From positions 5,518,001 through 5,582,000 of the forward strand of contig NZ_JARUBP010000001.1 in assembly GCF_029626225.1 (NCBI RefSeq): 64,000 nt of DNA, given 5' to 3'. Under the pieces are notes generated by a model. It was not told the DNA's origin, did not search any database, and worked only from the letters and a program-made list of their open reading frames with translations. How positions within the stretch are numbered: the stretch's first letter is position 1; each line of letters opens with the position of its first letter. Positions 33,217 to 42,681 of this stretch are shown here, one piece after another. Both the position numbers and the translations under genes were made by a program. The DNA is from Asanoa sp. WMMD1127. GTDB taxonomy: Bacteria > Actinomycetota > Actinomycetes > Mycobacteriales > Micromonosporaceae.

Positions 33217-34175
33217 CCCAGCGGAACCACGGGCGTCGTCGAGCGGCTGACGTAGAAGCAGCCCGTCGTCGGCAGGCTGCTCGCGGCCGGCGGCGTCGCG
33301 CCGTCGTAGACCGCCAGCAGGAAGTTTTGCGGGCAGCGCCGGGTGCTGCCGGTGCGGATGCCGAAGTGCAGGTGCGGGCCGGTCGAGTTGCCGGTGTTGC
33401 CGGTCAGCCCGATCTGCTGCCCGACCGCGACGGACGCGCCGTTGGACACCGACCAGGACGAGAAGTGACAGTACGTGTAGATGGCGCCGTCGCTGCCGGT
33501 CAGGTTGATGCCGCGCCCGCAGGAGCTGTCGTCGATGACCACCACGGTGCCGGAACGGACCGCGTACGCCGGGGTGCCGGTGCCGACCGGCAGGTCGATC
33601 GCGGGGTAGTCGTGGTGCGGGTCGTCGTACTCGCTGCGCGGCAGCGCGCTCCGCGGCAGCGGCAGCGAGAACGAGGGGGAGCCGGTCGACGAGGTGATGC
33701 GGACCGCGTCGGCGACCACGTAGCCGGGTTGGCTCGTCCACCGGCTGACACCGACCACGTTGTAGTCGCCGGCGGCCAGCGTGAAGGTGCCGAGGCTGAC
33801 CCATCGCCCGCCGTTGGCGCGCTGGTCGACGACGATGCTGCGGGTGCCGCCGGTGGTGGCGACCATGAACGGGGTGGCGCTGTTGTAGCCGGCGTCGGCC
33901 GGGTACCACACCTCGACGAGGTGGGCGCCGGCCGCGGCGATCGACGCCTTGAACCAGGCGGCGTCGCTGGCGGTGGTGTTGGGGGTGGCGAACCGGTAGT
34001 CCGCGCCGTAGCGCTGCGCGGACCAGGCCGACGTGCCCCAGCCGGTGCTGGCGGTGAACCGCCCGGCGGTGGCGTTGTCGACCGTCGTGGTCGCGGCGGA
34101 CGCGGGATCGGCGGGACCGAGCAGGACCAGGCCGACCACGACGGCGGCGGCCGACAATCGATGGAAGATCCTCAT
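33213..34175 (-). CDS. Secreted M23 (LytM-type) metallopeptidase with golvesin-like domain
   Basis: The 320-residue protein starts with a signal peptide (residues ~1-28). Residues ~30-155 resemble the golvesin/xanthan-lyase C-terminal-type beta domain (FTASTGWGTSAWSAQRYG... and VADAVRI), probably a carbohydrate binder. The M23 peptidase domain carries the zinc motif HHDYPAIDLP (H-x3-D family form) and the closing HLHFG. LytM enzymes cut peptide cross-links in peptidoglycan. The second ligand His is in YCHFSSW. It may act in cell-wall turnover with the window's other wall hydrolases. Confidence 0.92.
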   Translation of the reverse strand: MRIFHRLSAAAVVVGLVLLGPADPASAATTTVDNATAGRFTASTGWGTSAWSAQRYGADYRFATPNTTASDAAWFKASIAAAGAHLVEVWYPADAGYNSATPFMVATTGGTRSIVVDQRANGGRWVSLGTFTLAAGDYNVVGVSRWTSQPGYVVADAVRITSSTGSPSFSLPLPRSALPRSEYDDPHHDYPAIDLPVGTGTPAYAVRSGTVVVIDDSSCGRGINLTGSDGAIYTYCHFSSWSVSNGASVAVGQQIGLTGNTGNSTGPHLHFGIRTGSTRRCPQNFLLAVYDGATPPAASSLPTTGCFYVSRSTTPVVPLG

Positions 34176-34263
34176 TGGGCTGTGCCCTCCGGGGGACGAG
34201 GGGAAGCGCACGGGCGAAAGTATTTAACCAACTCGCGCCGGACATTGAAAGAGACCTTCATAG

Positions 34264-34977
34264 ATGCCGCGCTATCGCCGTGCGCTGAGTAAGATCGCCC
34301 GCGTGACGCGATGGATCTACAACGACCGCCCGGCCGACGTGCGTTTCCTGACCGACCGCATCGCGGAGCCGGGACGCACCGAGATCGAGACCGAGATCTG
34401 GGACTGGATCGTGCGCGGCGAGGCCGACCCCGCCGAGTTCGTCGACTTCTTCGACGACGACGAGGAGCGGCACGGCGCCACCGACGGGGAGCTGAGCCAG
34501 GCGTACGAGCAGGCGCTGCGTGCCCGGCGGAAGCAGCAGCGGGCCTGGGGCGCCGTGTCCAGCAACCTCACCCGCGCGTTCACCGCGCTCAACGCGCGCG
34601 GCGTGGTGGCGCGGGAGAACTTCAGCTGCTGCGGCACCTGCGCGGCCGGCGAGATCCACGACGAGCGCGACGACACGCGGCACTGGCAGGGCTATCTCTG
34701 GTACCACCAGCAGGACACCGAGTCACTCCTGGCGAGCGACGACGGCGCCGTCTATCTCGGCTACGGCGCCTACCCGGCCGAGGACTTCGACGAGGCGGCC
34801 TACTCGGCCCTGCCGGAGGCGGAGCAGGAGGCGCGCTACCAGGCCGACGTCGAGCGCCTCCTCGACGACGTCGTTTTCCCGGTGCTGCGCGAGCACGGGA
34901 TGCGCGTCGACTGGAACCGCAAGCAGTCGACCCGCGTCCGCCTCACCGGCGCGCAGTGGTACGCGCCGCTGCCCTGA
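34264..34977 (+). CDS. DUF6891-like hypothetical protein
   Basis: The ~237-residue soluble protein is acidic in its first half (DFFDDDEERHGA) and has a central ENFSCCGTCAAGEIHDE cysteine cluster, then WQGYLWYHQQDTE, VYLGYGAYP and a C-terminal HGMRVDWNRKQSTRVRL strand. This pattern matches a family of uncharacterised actinobacterial proteins. The start is uncertain; GTG at 34303 would also fit. It was not linked to any pathway. Confidence 0.65.
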   Translation: MPRYRRALSKIARVTRWIYNDRPADVRFLTDRIAEPGRTEIETEIWDWIVRGEADPAEFVDFFDDDEERHGATDGELSQAYEQALRARRKQQRAWGAVSSNLTRAFTALNARGVVARENFSCCGTCAAGEIHDERDDTRHWQGYLWYHQQDTESLLASDDGAVYLGYGAYPAEDFDEAAYSALPEAEQEARYQADVERLLDDVVFPVLREHGMRVDWNRKQSTRVRLTGAQWYAPLP

Positions 34978-35298
34978 TCAGGTCTCGAGGCGGGCGATGC
35001 GGTCGCCGCGCACCGTCAGGTGCAGGTCGCCGGTGCCGTTGAAGCGGCGGCTCGTGGCCCGGATCGTGACCACCCAGGTGTCGGCGCCGGTCGACCGCCA
35101 GCCGAGCAGGTCGAAGTGCATGCCGACGCCGATGTTGTCGGTGCTGTCCCAGCTGCGGACCCCGTCGTGCCCGGTGAACTCGCGGCTTCCGTCGCGGATG
35201 TAGGCGTCGTCGGTGAAGGCGGCGACGAAGGCGTCCGTGTCGCCCGCGTTCGTCGCGTCGATCAACGCGCTGATCGCCGCCGGAGGCTGCTCGGTCAT
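34978..35298 (-). CDS. SnoaL/NTF2-like protein
   Basis: The 106-residue protein is a single cone-shaped NTF2-like domain with ALIDATNAGDTDAFVAAFTDDAYIRDGSREFTGHDGVRSW and a strand-rich C-terminus ending in VRGDRIARLE. This fold is used for polyketide cyclisation, ketosteroid isomerisation or general ligand binding. The exact function cannot be read from the sequence. Confidence 0.85.
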   Translation of the reverse strand: MTEQPPAAISALIDATNAGDTDAFVAAFTDDAYIRDGSREFTGHDGVRSWDSTDNIGVGMHFDLLGWRSTGADTWVVTIRATSRRFNGTGDLHLTVRGDRIARLET

Positions 35299-35316
35299 GC
35301 CTCCACCTTCGCACGG

Positions 35317-36033
35317 TCAGCCGACGGCACGCTCCAGGTCGGCCCGGTGCGTCGCTGTCCACTCGTACGCGTCCCGCACCCCCTTCAGCTGGCCGCCGTC
35401 GCGGAGCCGGACCATCGCCGGGTCGCCGGCCGCCGCCTGCTCCTCGATCCCACGCCAGCACCGGTCCTGCCACCACAGCACGGTGTCGATCACGTCGGTC
35501 CGATCCGCCAGCCCGTAGGAATCGCAGACGACCCGCACGCGACGGCCCGCCTCGGCCACGTCGGCGCCCGGCCCGAGCGCGGTGAACTGCCAGCACACGT
35601 GGGCGACGTCATGGACGCGGGCGCCCGGCGCGGCGAGGTCCCAGTCGATGAACGCGATCGGGCCCGGCCGGTAGACCGTGTTCTTCGGCGACAGGTCGTT
35701 GTGGCAGACGACCTCGGCGTCGCCGGCGAGCGCGGTGCCGGCGGTCAGGTCGTGGAACTCGCGCACCAACCGCGCGACCGCGGCCAGGGCGGCGTCGGTC
35801 GGCTCGGGCGGGCGATCCCAGGGGACCTGACCGTCGACGTAGGACAGCATCTCGCGCCCATCGGCGTCGAAGCCGAGGAACCGCGGCGCGCCGGGCCAGT
35901 CGTGCGCGGCGAGGTGGTCGAGCAGCCGGTGGACGAACTCCGCGCCGCGCGGGGGCTGCCGCCGCACCGTCTCACCGACCCGCACCACCGTCGTGACGAA
36001 CCCGCCCGGCAACGCCTCTTCCTGGCTTCCCAC
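35317..36033 (-). CDS. Aminoglycoside phosphotransferase-family kinase-like protein
   Basis: The 238-residue protein has the catalytic loop and metal site of APH-type kinases: VVCHNDLSPKNTVY (catalytic Asp and Asn) and AFIDWDLAAPG (the DFG-like DWD). The N-lobe is short and the glycine-rich P-loop is not obvious. In actinomycetes this group is diverse and substrates range from amino alcohols to small metabolites, so resistance is not implied. It diverges from the MFS exporter gene with 32 bases between starts. Confidence 0.88.
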   Translation of the reverse strand: MGSQEEALPGGFVTTVVRVGETVRRQPPRGAEFVHRLLDHLAAHDWPGAPRFLGFDADGREMLSYVDGQVPWDRPPEPTDAALAAVARLVREFHDLTAGTALAGDAEVVCHNDLSPKNTVYRPGPIAFIDWDLAAPGARVHDVAHVCWQFTALGPGADVAEAGRRVRVVCDSYGLADRTDVIDTVLWWQDRCWRGIEEQAAAGDPAMVRLRDGGQLKGVRDAYEWTATHRADLERAVG

Positions 36034-36065
36034 GCTGACCTCCCCGTCGACCCTATGGTGGCAGC

Positions 36066-37514
36066 ATGCCGACGACCACCGATCGCCGGCGGGCGATCCT
36101 AGCGTTGCTCGCGTTCGCGATGCTGATCGTCTCGTTGGACCAGTACATCGTCGTGGTCGCGCTGCCGGAGATTGGGCGCGGGCTCGGCTACTCGGCGCAG
36201 ACCCTGCAAGCGGTGATCAGCGCGTACGCCGTGACCTCGGCCGGTTTCCTGCTCCTCGGCGGCCGGGCCTCCGACCTGCTCGGCCGCCGGCGGGTGCTGG
36301 TCGCGGGTCTGACGCTCTACGGCGTCGGCTCGCTCGTCGGCGGCCTCGCGTCGTCGCCCGAGGTGCTGCTGGTGGCCCGGGCGGTGCAGGGGCTCGGCGG
36401 CGCGCTCGTCTTCCCGGCCACGCTCGCGCTGATCAACACCACGTTCGCCGAGGGCCCGGAGCGCAACCGGGCGGTCGCCATCTGGGGCGGCACCGGCGCG
36501 GCCGGCCTCGTGGTGGGCGTGCTGCTCGGTGGCATTCTCACCCAGGCGCTCGGCTGGGAGTCCGTGTTCTTCGTCAACGTGCCGCTCGCCGCGGTCGCGC
36601 TGGTGCTGTCCTTTGTGCTCATTCCGGCCGACCGTGGTCGGGAGGCCGGCCGCCGGTTCGACCTGCCCGGCGCGCTGACCGCCGCGGTCGGCATCACCCT
36701 GCTCGTATTCGCTCTCGTGCAGGGCCCGAACCTCGGCTGGGTCTCGCCGGGCGTCGTCGGCAGCGCGGTGGGCGCGGTCCTGGCCCTGACCGCTTTCGCC
36801 GTGATCGAGCGCCGCGGCCGGGACCCGCTCGTGCCGCCGCACCTGCTGGCCAACCGCAACCTCGCCACGGCCGCCGCGATGGCCTTCATGTTCTGGGCGA
36901 CGTTCGGCTCGGTCCTTTACTTCCTGACCCTTTACTTCCAGGACGTACGCGGCTACGACGCGCTCGCCACCGGTGTCGCCTTCCTGCTGCCCACCGCCGT
37001 CGTCGTGGCCGGCTCGACGTTCGCGGGCCGCGTGGCGACGCGGTGGGGCCTGCGGCCCACGCTGGTCGTCGCGCTCGCCGTGGGCGCGATCGGCGCCGTC
37101 GCGCTCGGGCTGGCCATGTCACCGGACGCCGCCTATCCGACGCTGATCCCCGGCCTGGTCCTGCTCAGCGCCGGCGACGGCATCACGTTCACCATGATCT
37201 TCATCGCCGCCGGCACCGGGGTGCCCGACCGGGAGCAGGGCGTCGCCTCCGGGATCGCGTCGACCAGCACCTCGATCGGCGCCGCCGTCGGCCTCGCGCT
37301 GCTCGTGCTCGTCGCCGCCGCCGGCACCGAGGGGCTGACCGGCGACTCGCTGCGAGTGGAGACGGCGGCCGGCCTGCGTACCGCCGTCTTCGCCATCGCC
37401 GGTGGGATCGCGGCCACCGCCGTGCTCGCCCTCAACCTGCGGCCTGAGCGGCAACCGCTCGCCGCGGCGCCGTGTCCGCGCGGCGTGCCGGCTAGGGAGC
37501 CGGCGGAACATTGA
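36066..37514 (+). CDS. MFS transporter, DHA2 family (14 TM)
   Basis: The 482-residue protein has about 14 membrane helices. The DHA2 signatures are clear: [19 protein letters not shown] in helix 1, the loop motif [33 protein letters not shown], and the antiporter motif [12 protein letters not shown]. Drug export coupled to protons is the usual role. A TATGGT box at 36054-36059 precedes the ATG by six bases. Its end overlaps the convergent FAD oxidoreductase by 23 bases. Confidence 0.92.
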   Translation: MPTTTDRRRAILALLAFAMLIVSLDQYIVVVALPEIGRGLGYSAQTLQAVISAYAVTSAGFLLLGGRASDLLGRRRVLVAGLTLYGVGSLVGGLASSPEVLLVARAVQGLGGALVFPATLALINTTFAEGPERNRAVAIWGGTGAAGLVVGVLLGGILTQALGWESVFFVNVPLAAVALVLSFVLIPADRGREAGRRFDLPGALTAAVGITLLVFALVQGPNLGWVSPGVVGSAVGAVLALTAFAVIERRGRDPLVPPHLLANRNLATAAAMAFMFWATFGSVLYFLTLYFQDVRGYDALATGVAFLLPTAVVVAGSTFAGRVATRWGLRPTLVVALAVGAIGAVALGLAMSPDAAYPTLIPGLVLLSAGDGITFTMIFIAAGTGVPDREQGVASGIASTSTSIGAAVGLALLVLVAAAGTEGLTGDSLRVETAAGLRTAVFAIAGGIAATAVLALNLRPERQPLAAAPCPRGVPAREPAEH

Positions 37515-38883
37515 CGTTGACCCGGAACAGGTTGTCGGGGTCGTAGGCCCGCTTGACCGTCGACAGCCGGGCCAGCGTCTCCGGCGTGTACGCCCGGTGG
37601 AGCGCCTCCGCCTTCCCGTCGAACGCGCCGATGAAGTTGAGCAGCGCGCTGCCGGTCGTCCACGGACCCAGCGCGGCGAGCACGGCGGTCACGGGAGCCC
37701 GCAGCTCCTCGGTGTGGCCGGGAGGGCCGCTGGCGCCGGTGAGGAACTGGAACGCCGCGTCCCGGTGGCCGACCGCGTTGGGGACCGGCGGCTCGCGCGT
37801 GAGGGCGCCGCCGAGCTGGCGCACCTCGACCACCAGCGCGGGCAGGTCGACGTCCGGGCCGGCCGCGTGGATCAGCGCCTCGCCGGCCTCGGCCGGGAAC
37901 TCGCGGAGCAGACCGCTGCTCTCGTACGCCGGGAGCGGGTCGACCGGGTCCGCATGGATGATCGCGGTCGACGTGTAGGGCATCTCGGTGACCGTGTCCA
38001 CAATGGGCGGCGCCGTCGCGCGCAGGTCGGCGAACAGCCGCTCGCCGTCCTCCGCGGCGCCGAGGAAGGCCAGCCGCACGTTGACGCTGAACCGGTCGCG
38101 CAAGGGTTCCGGGACGAAGGGGAGCGACGGGAGCCGCAGAAAGGCCAACGACGTGCTCAGCTCCGGCGGCGCCACCTCGGTCAGCCGGCGGAACGCGTCG
38201 ACCACCGCCCGGGTGTGCTCGGCCGCGAAGTAGAGCCCGCCGCCGTAGAGCCGGTCGATCCGTTCGAGGTCGACGGTCAGCGCGGTGACGACGCCGAAGT
38301 TGCTCTTGCCGCCGCGGACGGCCCAGAACAGGTCCGGCTCGTGCTCCGCGTCCACCTGGCGCACCTCGCCGTCGGCGGTGACGATCTCGACCGACCGCAC
38401 CGTGTCGGCCGAGTAGCCGTAGCTGCGGCTCAGCGTCGGGCTGAGCCCGCCGCCGAGCGTGTAGCCCACGAACCCGACGTTGGGCGACGAACCGGCCAGC
38501 GGGGCCAGGCCCACCTCGGCGGCGGCCGCCACGACCCGTTGCGCCTCGACGCCTCCGCCGACGGTCGCGGTGCGCGCGTCCGCGTCCACCCGGACGTCGT
38601 TCATCCGCCGCATGTTGACCAGCACCGCGCCGTCCGTGGGCAGGAACGCCCCGTGTCCCGTGGCGACCACCGCGACCGGCAGACCGTGCGCGGCGGCGAA
38701 CCGGACGGCCGCTCGCACGTCCGCCACGGACGTCGCGCCGACCGCGACGGCCGGATCCTGGTGCTGTGCGAGGTTCCAGGTGGCGGTCTCCGCGGTGTAG
38801 GCCTCGTCGCCGGGCGCCGCCACCGGTCCCGCCACCGCCGCGGCCAACTCCGTCAGATCGCTCCGCTCGATGATGTCGGTCAT
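37492..38883 (-). CDS. FAD-binding (BBE/6-hydroxy-D-nicotine oxidase-like) oxidoreductase
   Basis: The 463-residue protein is a PCMH-type flavoenzyme. The FAD domain has [26 protein letters not shown] (HG, likely the flavin-linking His), [18 protein letters not shown] and [17 protein letters not shown]. The C-terminal berberine-bridge segment is [11 protein letters not shown] second flavin-linking Cys is not visible. Such enzymes oxidise alcohols or amines, often in antibiotic tailoring or sugar oxidation. It diverges from a LysR gene 108 bases away, its likely regulator. Confidence 0.92.
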   Translation of the reverse strand: MTDIIERSDLTELAAAVAGPVAAPGDEAYTAETATWNLAQHQDPAVAVGATSVADVRAAVRFAAAHGLPVAVVATGHGAFLPTDGAVLVNMRRMNDVRVDADARTATVGGGVEAQRVVAAAAEVGLAPLAGSSPNVGFVGYTLGGGLSPTLSRSYGYSADTVRSVEIVTADGEVRQVDAEHEPDLFWAVRGGKSNFGVVTALTVDLERIDRLYGGGLYFAAEHTRAVVDAFRRLTEVAPPELSTSLAFLRLPSLPFVPEPLRDRFSVNVRLAFLGAAEDGERLFADLRATAPPIVDTVTEMPYTSTAIIHADPVDPLPAYESSGLLREFPAEAGEALIHAAGPDVDLPALVVEVRQLGGALTREPPVPNAVGHRDAAFQFLTGASGPPGHTEELRAPVTAVLAALGPWTTGSALLNFIGAFDGKAEALHRAYTPETLARLSTVKRAYDPDNLFRVNVNVPPAP

Positions 38884-38991
38884 TCCGCAACCCCCGTTCG
38901 CTGACTGTCGTGGCGCAATCGTCGTCGCGATCCTGGTCGTCGCCCACACAACTGCGCGCTGAGGCCCATCGCGATCGGCGATAGTGGGGTG

Positions 38992-39903
38992 ATGGAACTG
39001 CGCCAGCTCGAGTACTTCGTCGCGGTCGCCGAGGAGGGCAGCTTCACGAAGGGCGCGCAACGGGTGCACGTCGCCCAGTCGGCGGTTTCCGCGACGATCC
39101 GGAAGCTGGAGCGGGAACTGGGCGCCTCGCTCTTCCAGCGGGCGGCGAACCCGATCGCCCTCAGCGACGCCGGCGAGGCGCTGCTGCCCGAGGCCAAGGC
39201 CGTGCTGGGCTCGGCGTTCCGGGCGAAGGACATCGTCGCCCAGGTACGCGAGGGCCTGCGCGGCACGATCCGGATGGGCACGCTGACACCGATCGGGACT
39301 CGCCCGGGCGCCGAAGGTCCGCTGCTGATCGACCTGGCGGCGGTTCTGGGCCGCTTCCACGCGACCCATCCGGGGGTCAACATCCGGCTGCGCGGTGTCG
39401 TGACGGGTTCCGCGGGTCACCTGGTCGACCTCACGGGCGGCGACCTCGACCTGGCGATGGTCGGCATCGTCGACCGGCCGCCCGGCGTGCGGCTGCACCG
39501 TCTCGGGTCCATCCGCTGGTCCTTCGTCTGCGCCCGCCGGCACCCGCTGGCGGCCGAGCGCGCGGTGACGCTGGCGGACCTCAAGAACGAGACGTTCGTC
39601 GACTTTCCGCGCGGGTGGGGCAACCGGGAGATGATCGACCGCGCGTTCGCGGCGGGCGGTCTGAGCCGGGACGTCCCGTTCGAGGCGGCGGATCCGGAGG
39701 GCGCGCTCGCGCTCGTCCGCAACGGCCTCGGAGTGGCGTTCCTGCCGCGCTCCTGCGTGGGCGACGGGGAGCACGTCGCGGTCGTCGACGTGGCCGGGGC
39801 CGACCTGGACCTGCCGATCGCCCTGGCCACACCGGCCGATCGGCCGCCGTCGCGGGCGACGGCGGCGCTGATCGACGCGCTCCTGGCGGCGGCGGGCCGC
39901 TAG
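38992..39903 (+). CDS. LysR-family regulator
   Basis: The 303-residue protein begins MELRQLEYFVAVAEEGSFTKGAQRVHVAQSAVSATIRKLE, a canonical LysR HTH, with an effector domain following (NIRLRGVVTGS, LDLAMVGI, RHPLAAE). ATG at 38992 is preferred; a GTG three bases earlier is possible. It faces the FAD-oxidoreductase gene, suggesting substrate-dependent activation of that gene. Confidence 0.92.
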   Translation: MELRQLEYFVAVAEEGSFTKGAQRVHVAQSAVSATIRKLERELGASLFQRAANPIALSDAGEALLPEAKAVLGSAFRAKDIVAQVREGLRGTIRMGTLTPIGTRPGAEGPLLIDLAAVLGRFHATHPGVNIRLRGVVTGSAGHLVDLTGGDLDLAMVGIVDRPPGVRLHRLGSIRWSFVCARRHPLAAERAVTLADLKNETFVDFPRGWGNREMIDRAFAAGGLSRDVPFEAADPEGALALVRNGLGVAFLPRSCVGDGEHVAVVDVAGADLDLPIALATPADRPPSRATAALIDALLAAAGR

Positions 39904-40733
39904 GCGGGGGCGGCCGCCACGGCCGCGGCCGGCCGGGGCAGCCCGATCCGGAAGGTCACGTCGGGCATGCGGCGCAAGGCCCGGATGCCCCACAGGGCGC
40001 ACACGCCCACCATCACCGCGGTGAGGATGCCGCTGAACACGCCGCGGGAGAGCACGGCCGCGTCCAGGCCCAGGTGCAGGAAGCCGAGGCTCATGCCGGC
40101 GTCGATCAGCCGGCCGAGGCCCCACAGGGCCGCCGTCTGCACGAACACCTTGTGCAGGCCCCGGTGCTCGCTGAGGTGGCCGGGCAGGGCCACGAAGTCG
40201 CGGGCCAACCGTCTGGTGATCGGCCGGCCGAGCAGCGCGCTGCCGAGGAACAGCGCCGCCATGAACAGCGAGGCGATCACCGGCTGGACGAAGTACACCA
40301 GCGCGCTGGACAGCGCGAGCGCCACGCTGGCCCGGGCGACCATGGCGCCGGCGCAGACGAGCAGGGTGCCCGGCAGGTGCCGCCCGGTGAGCCAACGGAT
40401 CGTCACCGTGGCCGCGGACCAGCCGATCACCGCGAGCAACGCGGGGAGCAGCCCCGCCGTGTGCAACAGGAGATAGAGCAGGCCCGTGGGTACGAGCACC
40501 GTTTCGGCGAACAGGCGTGCGGCGCGAACCAGTGCGGGACGGATGGCGCCGAGCTCGATGACGTGGGGTGCCGCTTCCGTACTGATGGTGAACCACTCCA
40601 GGGGGATCGGCGGGCGGAACACGAAGCGTAGCGGGCCAACCTGAACCGGCCGCCGCGAAAAGCCGTAATATCCCTCGCAGCGCGCCGGTCCAGGGCCGAT
40701 ACCTCGCACCGATTTGCCGGTGAGGCCTGTCAC
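39900..40733 (-). CDS. VC0807-like integral membrane protein of the siderophore operon
   Basis: The 277-residue protein has about six hydrophobic helices from residue ~70 onward, with the conserved-looking ITRRLARDFVALPGHLSEHRGL loop between helices 4 and 5, typical of VC0807-family proteins. The N-terminal ~65 residues look soluble. It starts (GTG) six bases after the siderophore-interacting protein stop, so it belongs to the iron-regulated operon. Its role is unknown; a link to siderophore or heme handling is inferred from position. Confidence 0.65.
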   Translation of the reverse strand: MTGLTGKSVRGIGPGPARCEGYYGFSRRPVQVGPLRFVFRPPIPLEWFTISTEAAPHVIELGAIRPALVRAARLFAETVLVPTGLLYLLLHTAGLLPALLAVIGWSAATVTIRWLTGRHLPGTLLVCAGAMVARASVALALSSALVYFVQPVIASLFMAALFLGSALLGRPITRRLARDFVALPGHLSEHRGLHKVFVQTAALWGLGRLIDAGMSLGFLHLGLDAAVLSRGVFSGILTAVMVGVCALWGIRALRRMPDVTFRIGLPRPAAAVAAAPA

Positions 40734-40739
40734 TTACTG

Positions 40740-41555
40740 TCACATCGCGGCGTGGCCGTGCCTCCAGTAGCCGATGAAGTCGACGTGGGCCTTCGGAACG
40801 GCCCGCTCGGCAACCAGGTGCCGGCGCGCGCCCGTCGCCAACCCGGACTCGCCGACCAGATAGGCATAGACCGTGCCGTCGGGCAGTTCGGCCGCACGCA
40901 GCGCGGCCAGCGCCAGCTCGCCCGGTGTGCCCGTAGCGCCGTCCCGTGCGACCCACTCGACCCGCAGGCCGTCCGGCACCCGGAACCGCTGGCGGTCGGC
41001 GTCGCTCGGAATCTCCACAATGGCCAGTCCGCGCGCGTCCGCCGGCAACGACTCGCAGATGCCCGCCACGGCCGGCAGGCCGGTCTCGTCGGCGACCAGC
41101 AGCGTCCAGTCGTGCGCGTGGCGGGGGTGGTAGCCGACACCCTGGTCGAGCAGGCCGATGCGGTCGCCGGGCGCGGCGGTCGTGGCGAACGTGGCGGCCG
41201 GGCCGCTGGTGCCGTCCGCCTCGGCGTGGACGACGAAGTCGACATCCAGCTCCCGCAGGTCGCCCCGGAACGCCCGCACGGTGTAACAGCGCACGTGCGG
41301 CCGCTTGGCCCGCGGCGTGGCCAGGTACTGCGCGTACCACAGGCCCGACGAACGGGTCGGCAGCCGCAACGTCTCCTGGCCGGTCCGGGGGAGGAAGAGC
41401 CGCATCCACTGGTCGAAGCCGAGCGGGGTGAACAGGTCCAGCCCCGCGCCGCCCAGGGTGACCCGCACCAGATGCGGGCTTACCTGCTTGGTGCCGACCA
41501 CCTCGACCATCAGCACGTGCGGGTCGACGGGCTTGCGCATCTTGAAGCCGGCCAT
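40740..41555 (-). CDS. Siderophore-interacting protein (ferric-siderophore reductase)
   Basis: The 271-residue protein is a SIP-type flavoreductase. The FAD-binding barrel has RVTLGGAGLDLF and the RCYTVRAF motif (the RxYTxR signature), and the NAD(P)H domain has DWTLLVADETGLPAVAGI and YAYLVGESG. It reduces ferric siderophores in the cytoplasm to release ferrous iron. It lies three bases after the binding-protein gene, in the same operon under the iron box. Confidence 0.95.
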   Translation of the reverse strand: MAGFKMRKPVDPHVLMVEVVGTKQVSPHLVRVTLGGAGLDLFTPLGFDQWMRLFLPRTGQETLRLPTRSSGLWYAQYLATPRAKRPHVRCYTVRAFRGDLRELDVDFVVHAEADGTSGPAATFATTAAPGDRIGLLDQGVGYHPRHAHDWTLLVADETGLPAVAGICESLPADARGLAIVEIPSDADRQRFRVPDGLRVEWVARDGATGTPGELALAALRAAELPDGTVYAYLVGESGLATGARRHLVAERAVPKAHVDFIGYWRHGHAAM

Positions 41556-41558
41556 CGG

Positions 41559-42599
41559 TCAGGCCTCCGCTCGCCGTACCTCGGTGGCGGGGTCCCCGTC
41601 GATCGCCGCGGCCATCTGCGGCACGAGGTTGTCCAGCAGGTACGGCAGGCTCAGCGGGGTGATGAAGGACAGCGCGGCGCCGAGGTCCTCGTTGTTCTCG
41701 AGGAAGACGTCGCGCCCGTCCTTCTTGACGCCGAGGGCGGCGTACAACGGGTTGGCGTGGATCGTGGCCTTGTCCTTGTCGTAGCTGTCGATCAGCCAGA
41801 GCAGCACGTCGGTGTCGACCAGGTTGGTCTTCTCGGGGCTCAGCGTCACGCCGAACTCGGTGCCGGTCAGCGCGTCGAGGCCGGTGGGCAGCGCGAAGCC
41901 GAGGTCCTTGAGGAACCGCCCGCGGGCGTCCTGCGAGCCGTAGACGTAGATGCCCTGGTAGTAGGTGACGACCGCGCCGACCTTGCCGGCGAACGCCGGG
42001 TTGGCCTGCCGGGCCGCGGCGAACCGGGCCTCGACGTCCGAGATGACCTTCTCCGCCTCCGCCTTCTTCCCGACGGCGGCGCCGACGATCCGGGTCAGCT
42101 CCTGCCAGCTCGCGCCGAAGTCGATGACGCCCTTCGCCTCGGCGATCGTGGGCACGCGGGCGGACAGTTTGTCGTACTCCTCCTTGGTCATCCCGGAGTA
42201 GACGCCGAGCACCAGGTCCGGGTTGAGCGCCAGCACCTTCTCGATCTCGATGCCGTCCGTGGGCTTGAGCACCTGTGGCACCGGGTTGCCGCCCAGCTCG
42301 TCCTTCGCCCACGGCCAGATGGCGCCCGGCTGCTCGCCCCACCACTCGGTCGTCGCGACCGGGGTGACGCCCAGCGCGAGCAACGCGTCCTGCTCCACGA
42401 GCCCGACCACGACGATCCGCTTGGGCTCCGCCGGGACCGTGGTCGTGCCGTACTTGTGCTCGATGACCGCCGGGAACGCCGCGGCGTCGCCGGCGCCGGC
42501 CGATGAGGCGGGTTGCGGGTCCTCGGTGCCGCAGGCGGACAAGCCGGACGCGAGCAGCAGGACGCTGGCCACGGCCGCGATATGACGACCCAGACGCAT
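41559..42599 (-). CDS. Iron-siderophore ABC transporter substrate-binding lipoprotein
   Basis: The 346-residue protein has a lipobox LLLASGLSAC with Cys23 as the lipid site. The type III binding-protein fold of the FepB/FecB group is evident: PKRIVVVGLVEQDALLALGVTPVATTEWWG, LNPDLVLGVYSGM, DFGASWQELTRIVGAAVGK and LSFITPLSLPYLLDNLVPQ. It captures ferric siderophore outside the membrane and hands it to the two FecCD permeases encoded divergently. The promoter carries the IdeR/DmdR1 box. Confidence 0.95.
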   Translation of the reverse strand: MRLGRHIAAVASVLLLASGLSACGTEDPQPASSAGAGDAAAFPAVIEHKYGTTTVPAEPKRIVVVGLVEQDALLALGVTPVATTEWWGEQPGAIWPWAKDELGGNPVPQVLKPTDGIEIEKVLALNPDLVLGVYSGMTKEEYDKLSARVPTIAEAKGVIDFGASWQELTRIVGAAVGKKAEAEKVISDVEARFAAARQANPAFAGKVGAVVTYYQGIYVYGSQDARGRFLKDLGFALPTGLDALTGTEFGVTLSPEKTNLVDTDVLLWLIDSYDKDKATIHANPLYAALGVKKDGRDVFLENNEDLGAALSFITPLSLPYLLDNLVPQMAAAIDGDPATEVRRAEA

Positions 42600-42641
42600 G
42601 GGTTTCCTTCCGAAGGAGCAGCGCTTTACGTGACCGGGAGT

Positions 42642-42660
42642 TTAGGTTAGCCTCCCCTAA
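42642..42660. promoter_or_regulatory. Iron box (IdeR/DmdR1 operator)
   Basis: TTAGGTTAGCCTCCCCTAA matches the 19-base consensus TTAGGTTAGGCTAACCTAA at 16 positions, with an intact left half. It sits between the divergent binding-protein (start 42599) and permease (start 42682) genes, so one Fe(II)-bound repressor site can silence both transcripts when iron is plentiful. Confidence 0.88.
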
Positions 42661-42681
42661 CTGTCTACGAGGGAGGCGGGA

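Noticed and set aside
35317-36033. Aminoglycoside resistance gene
   Set aside because: The APH-type catalytic motifs are shared by many metabolite kinases, and nothing in the sequence or context indicates antibiotic specificity.
37492-42345. A 1617-codon minus-strand open frame
   Set aside because: Only its C-terminal 463 codons (start 38883) are a real gene. The rest is antisense to the LysR gene or out of frame across the siderophore genes, with Arg/Gly-skewed composition.
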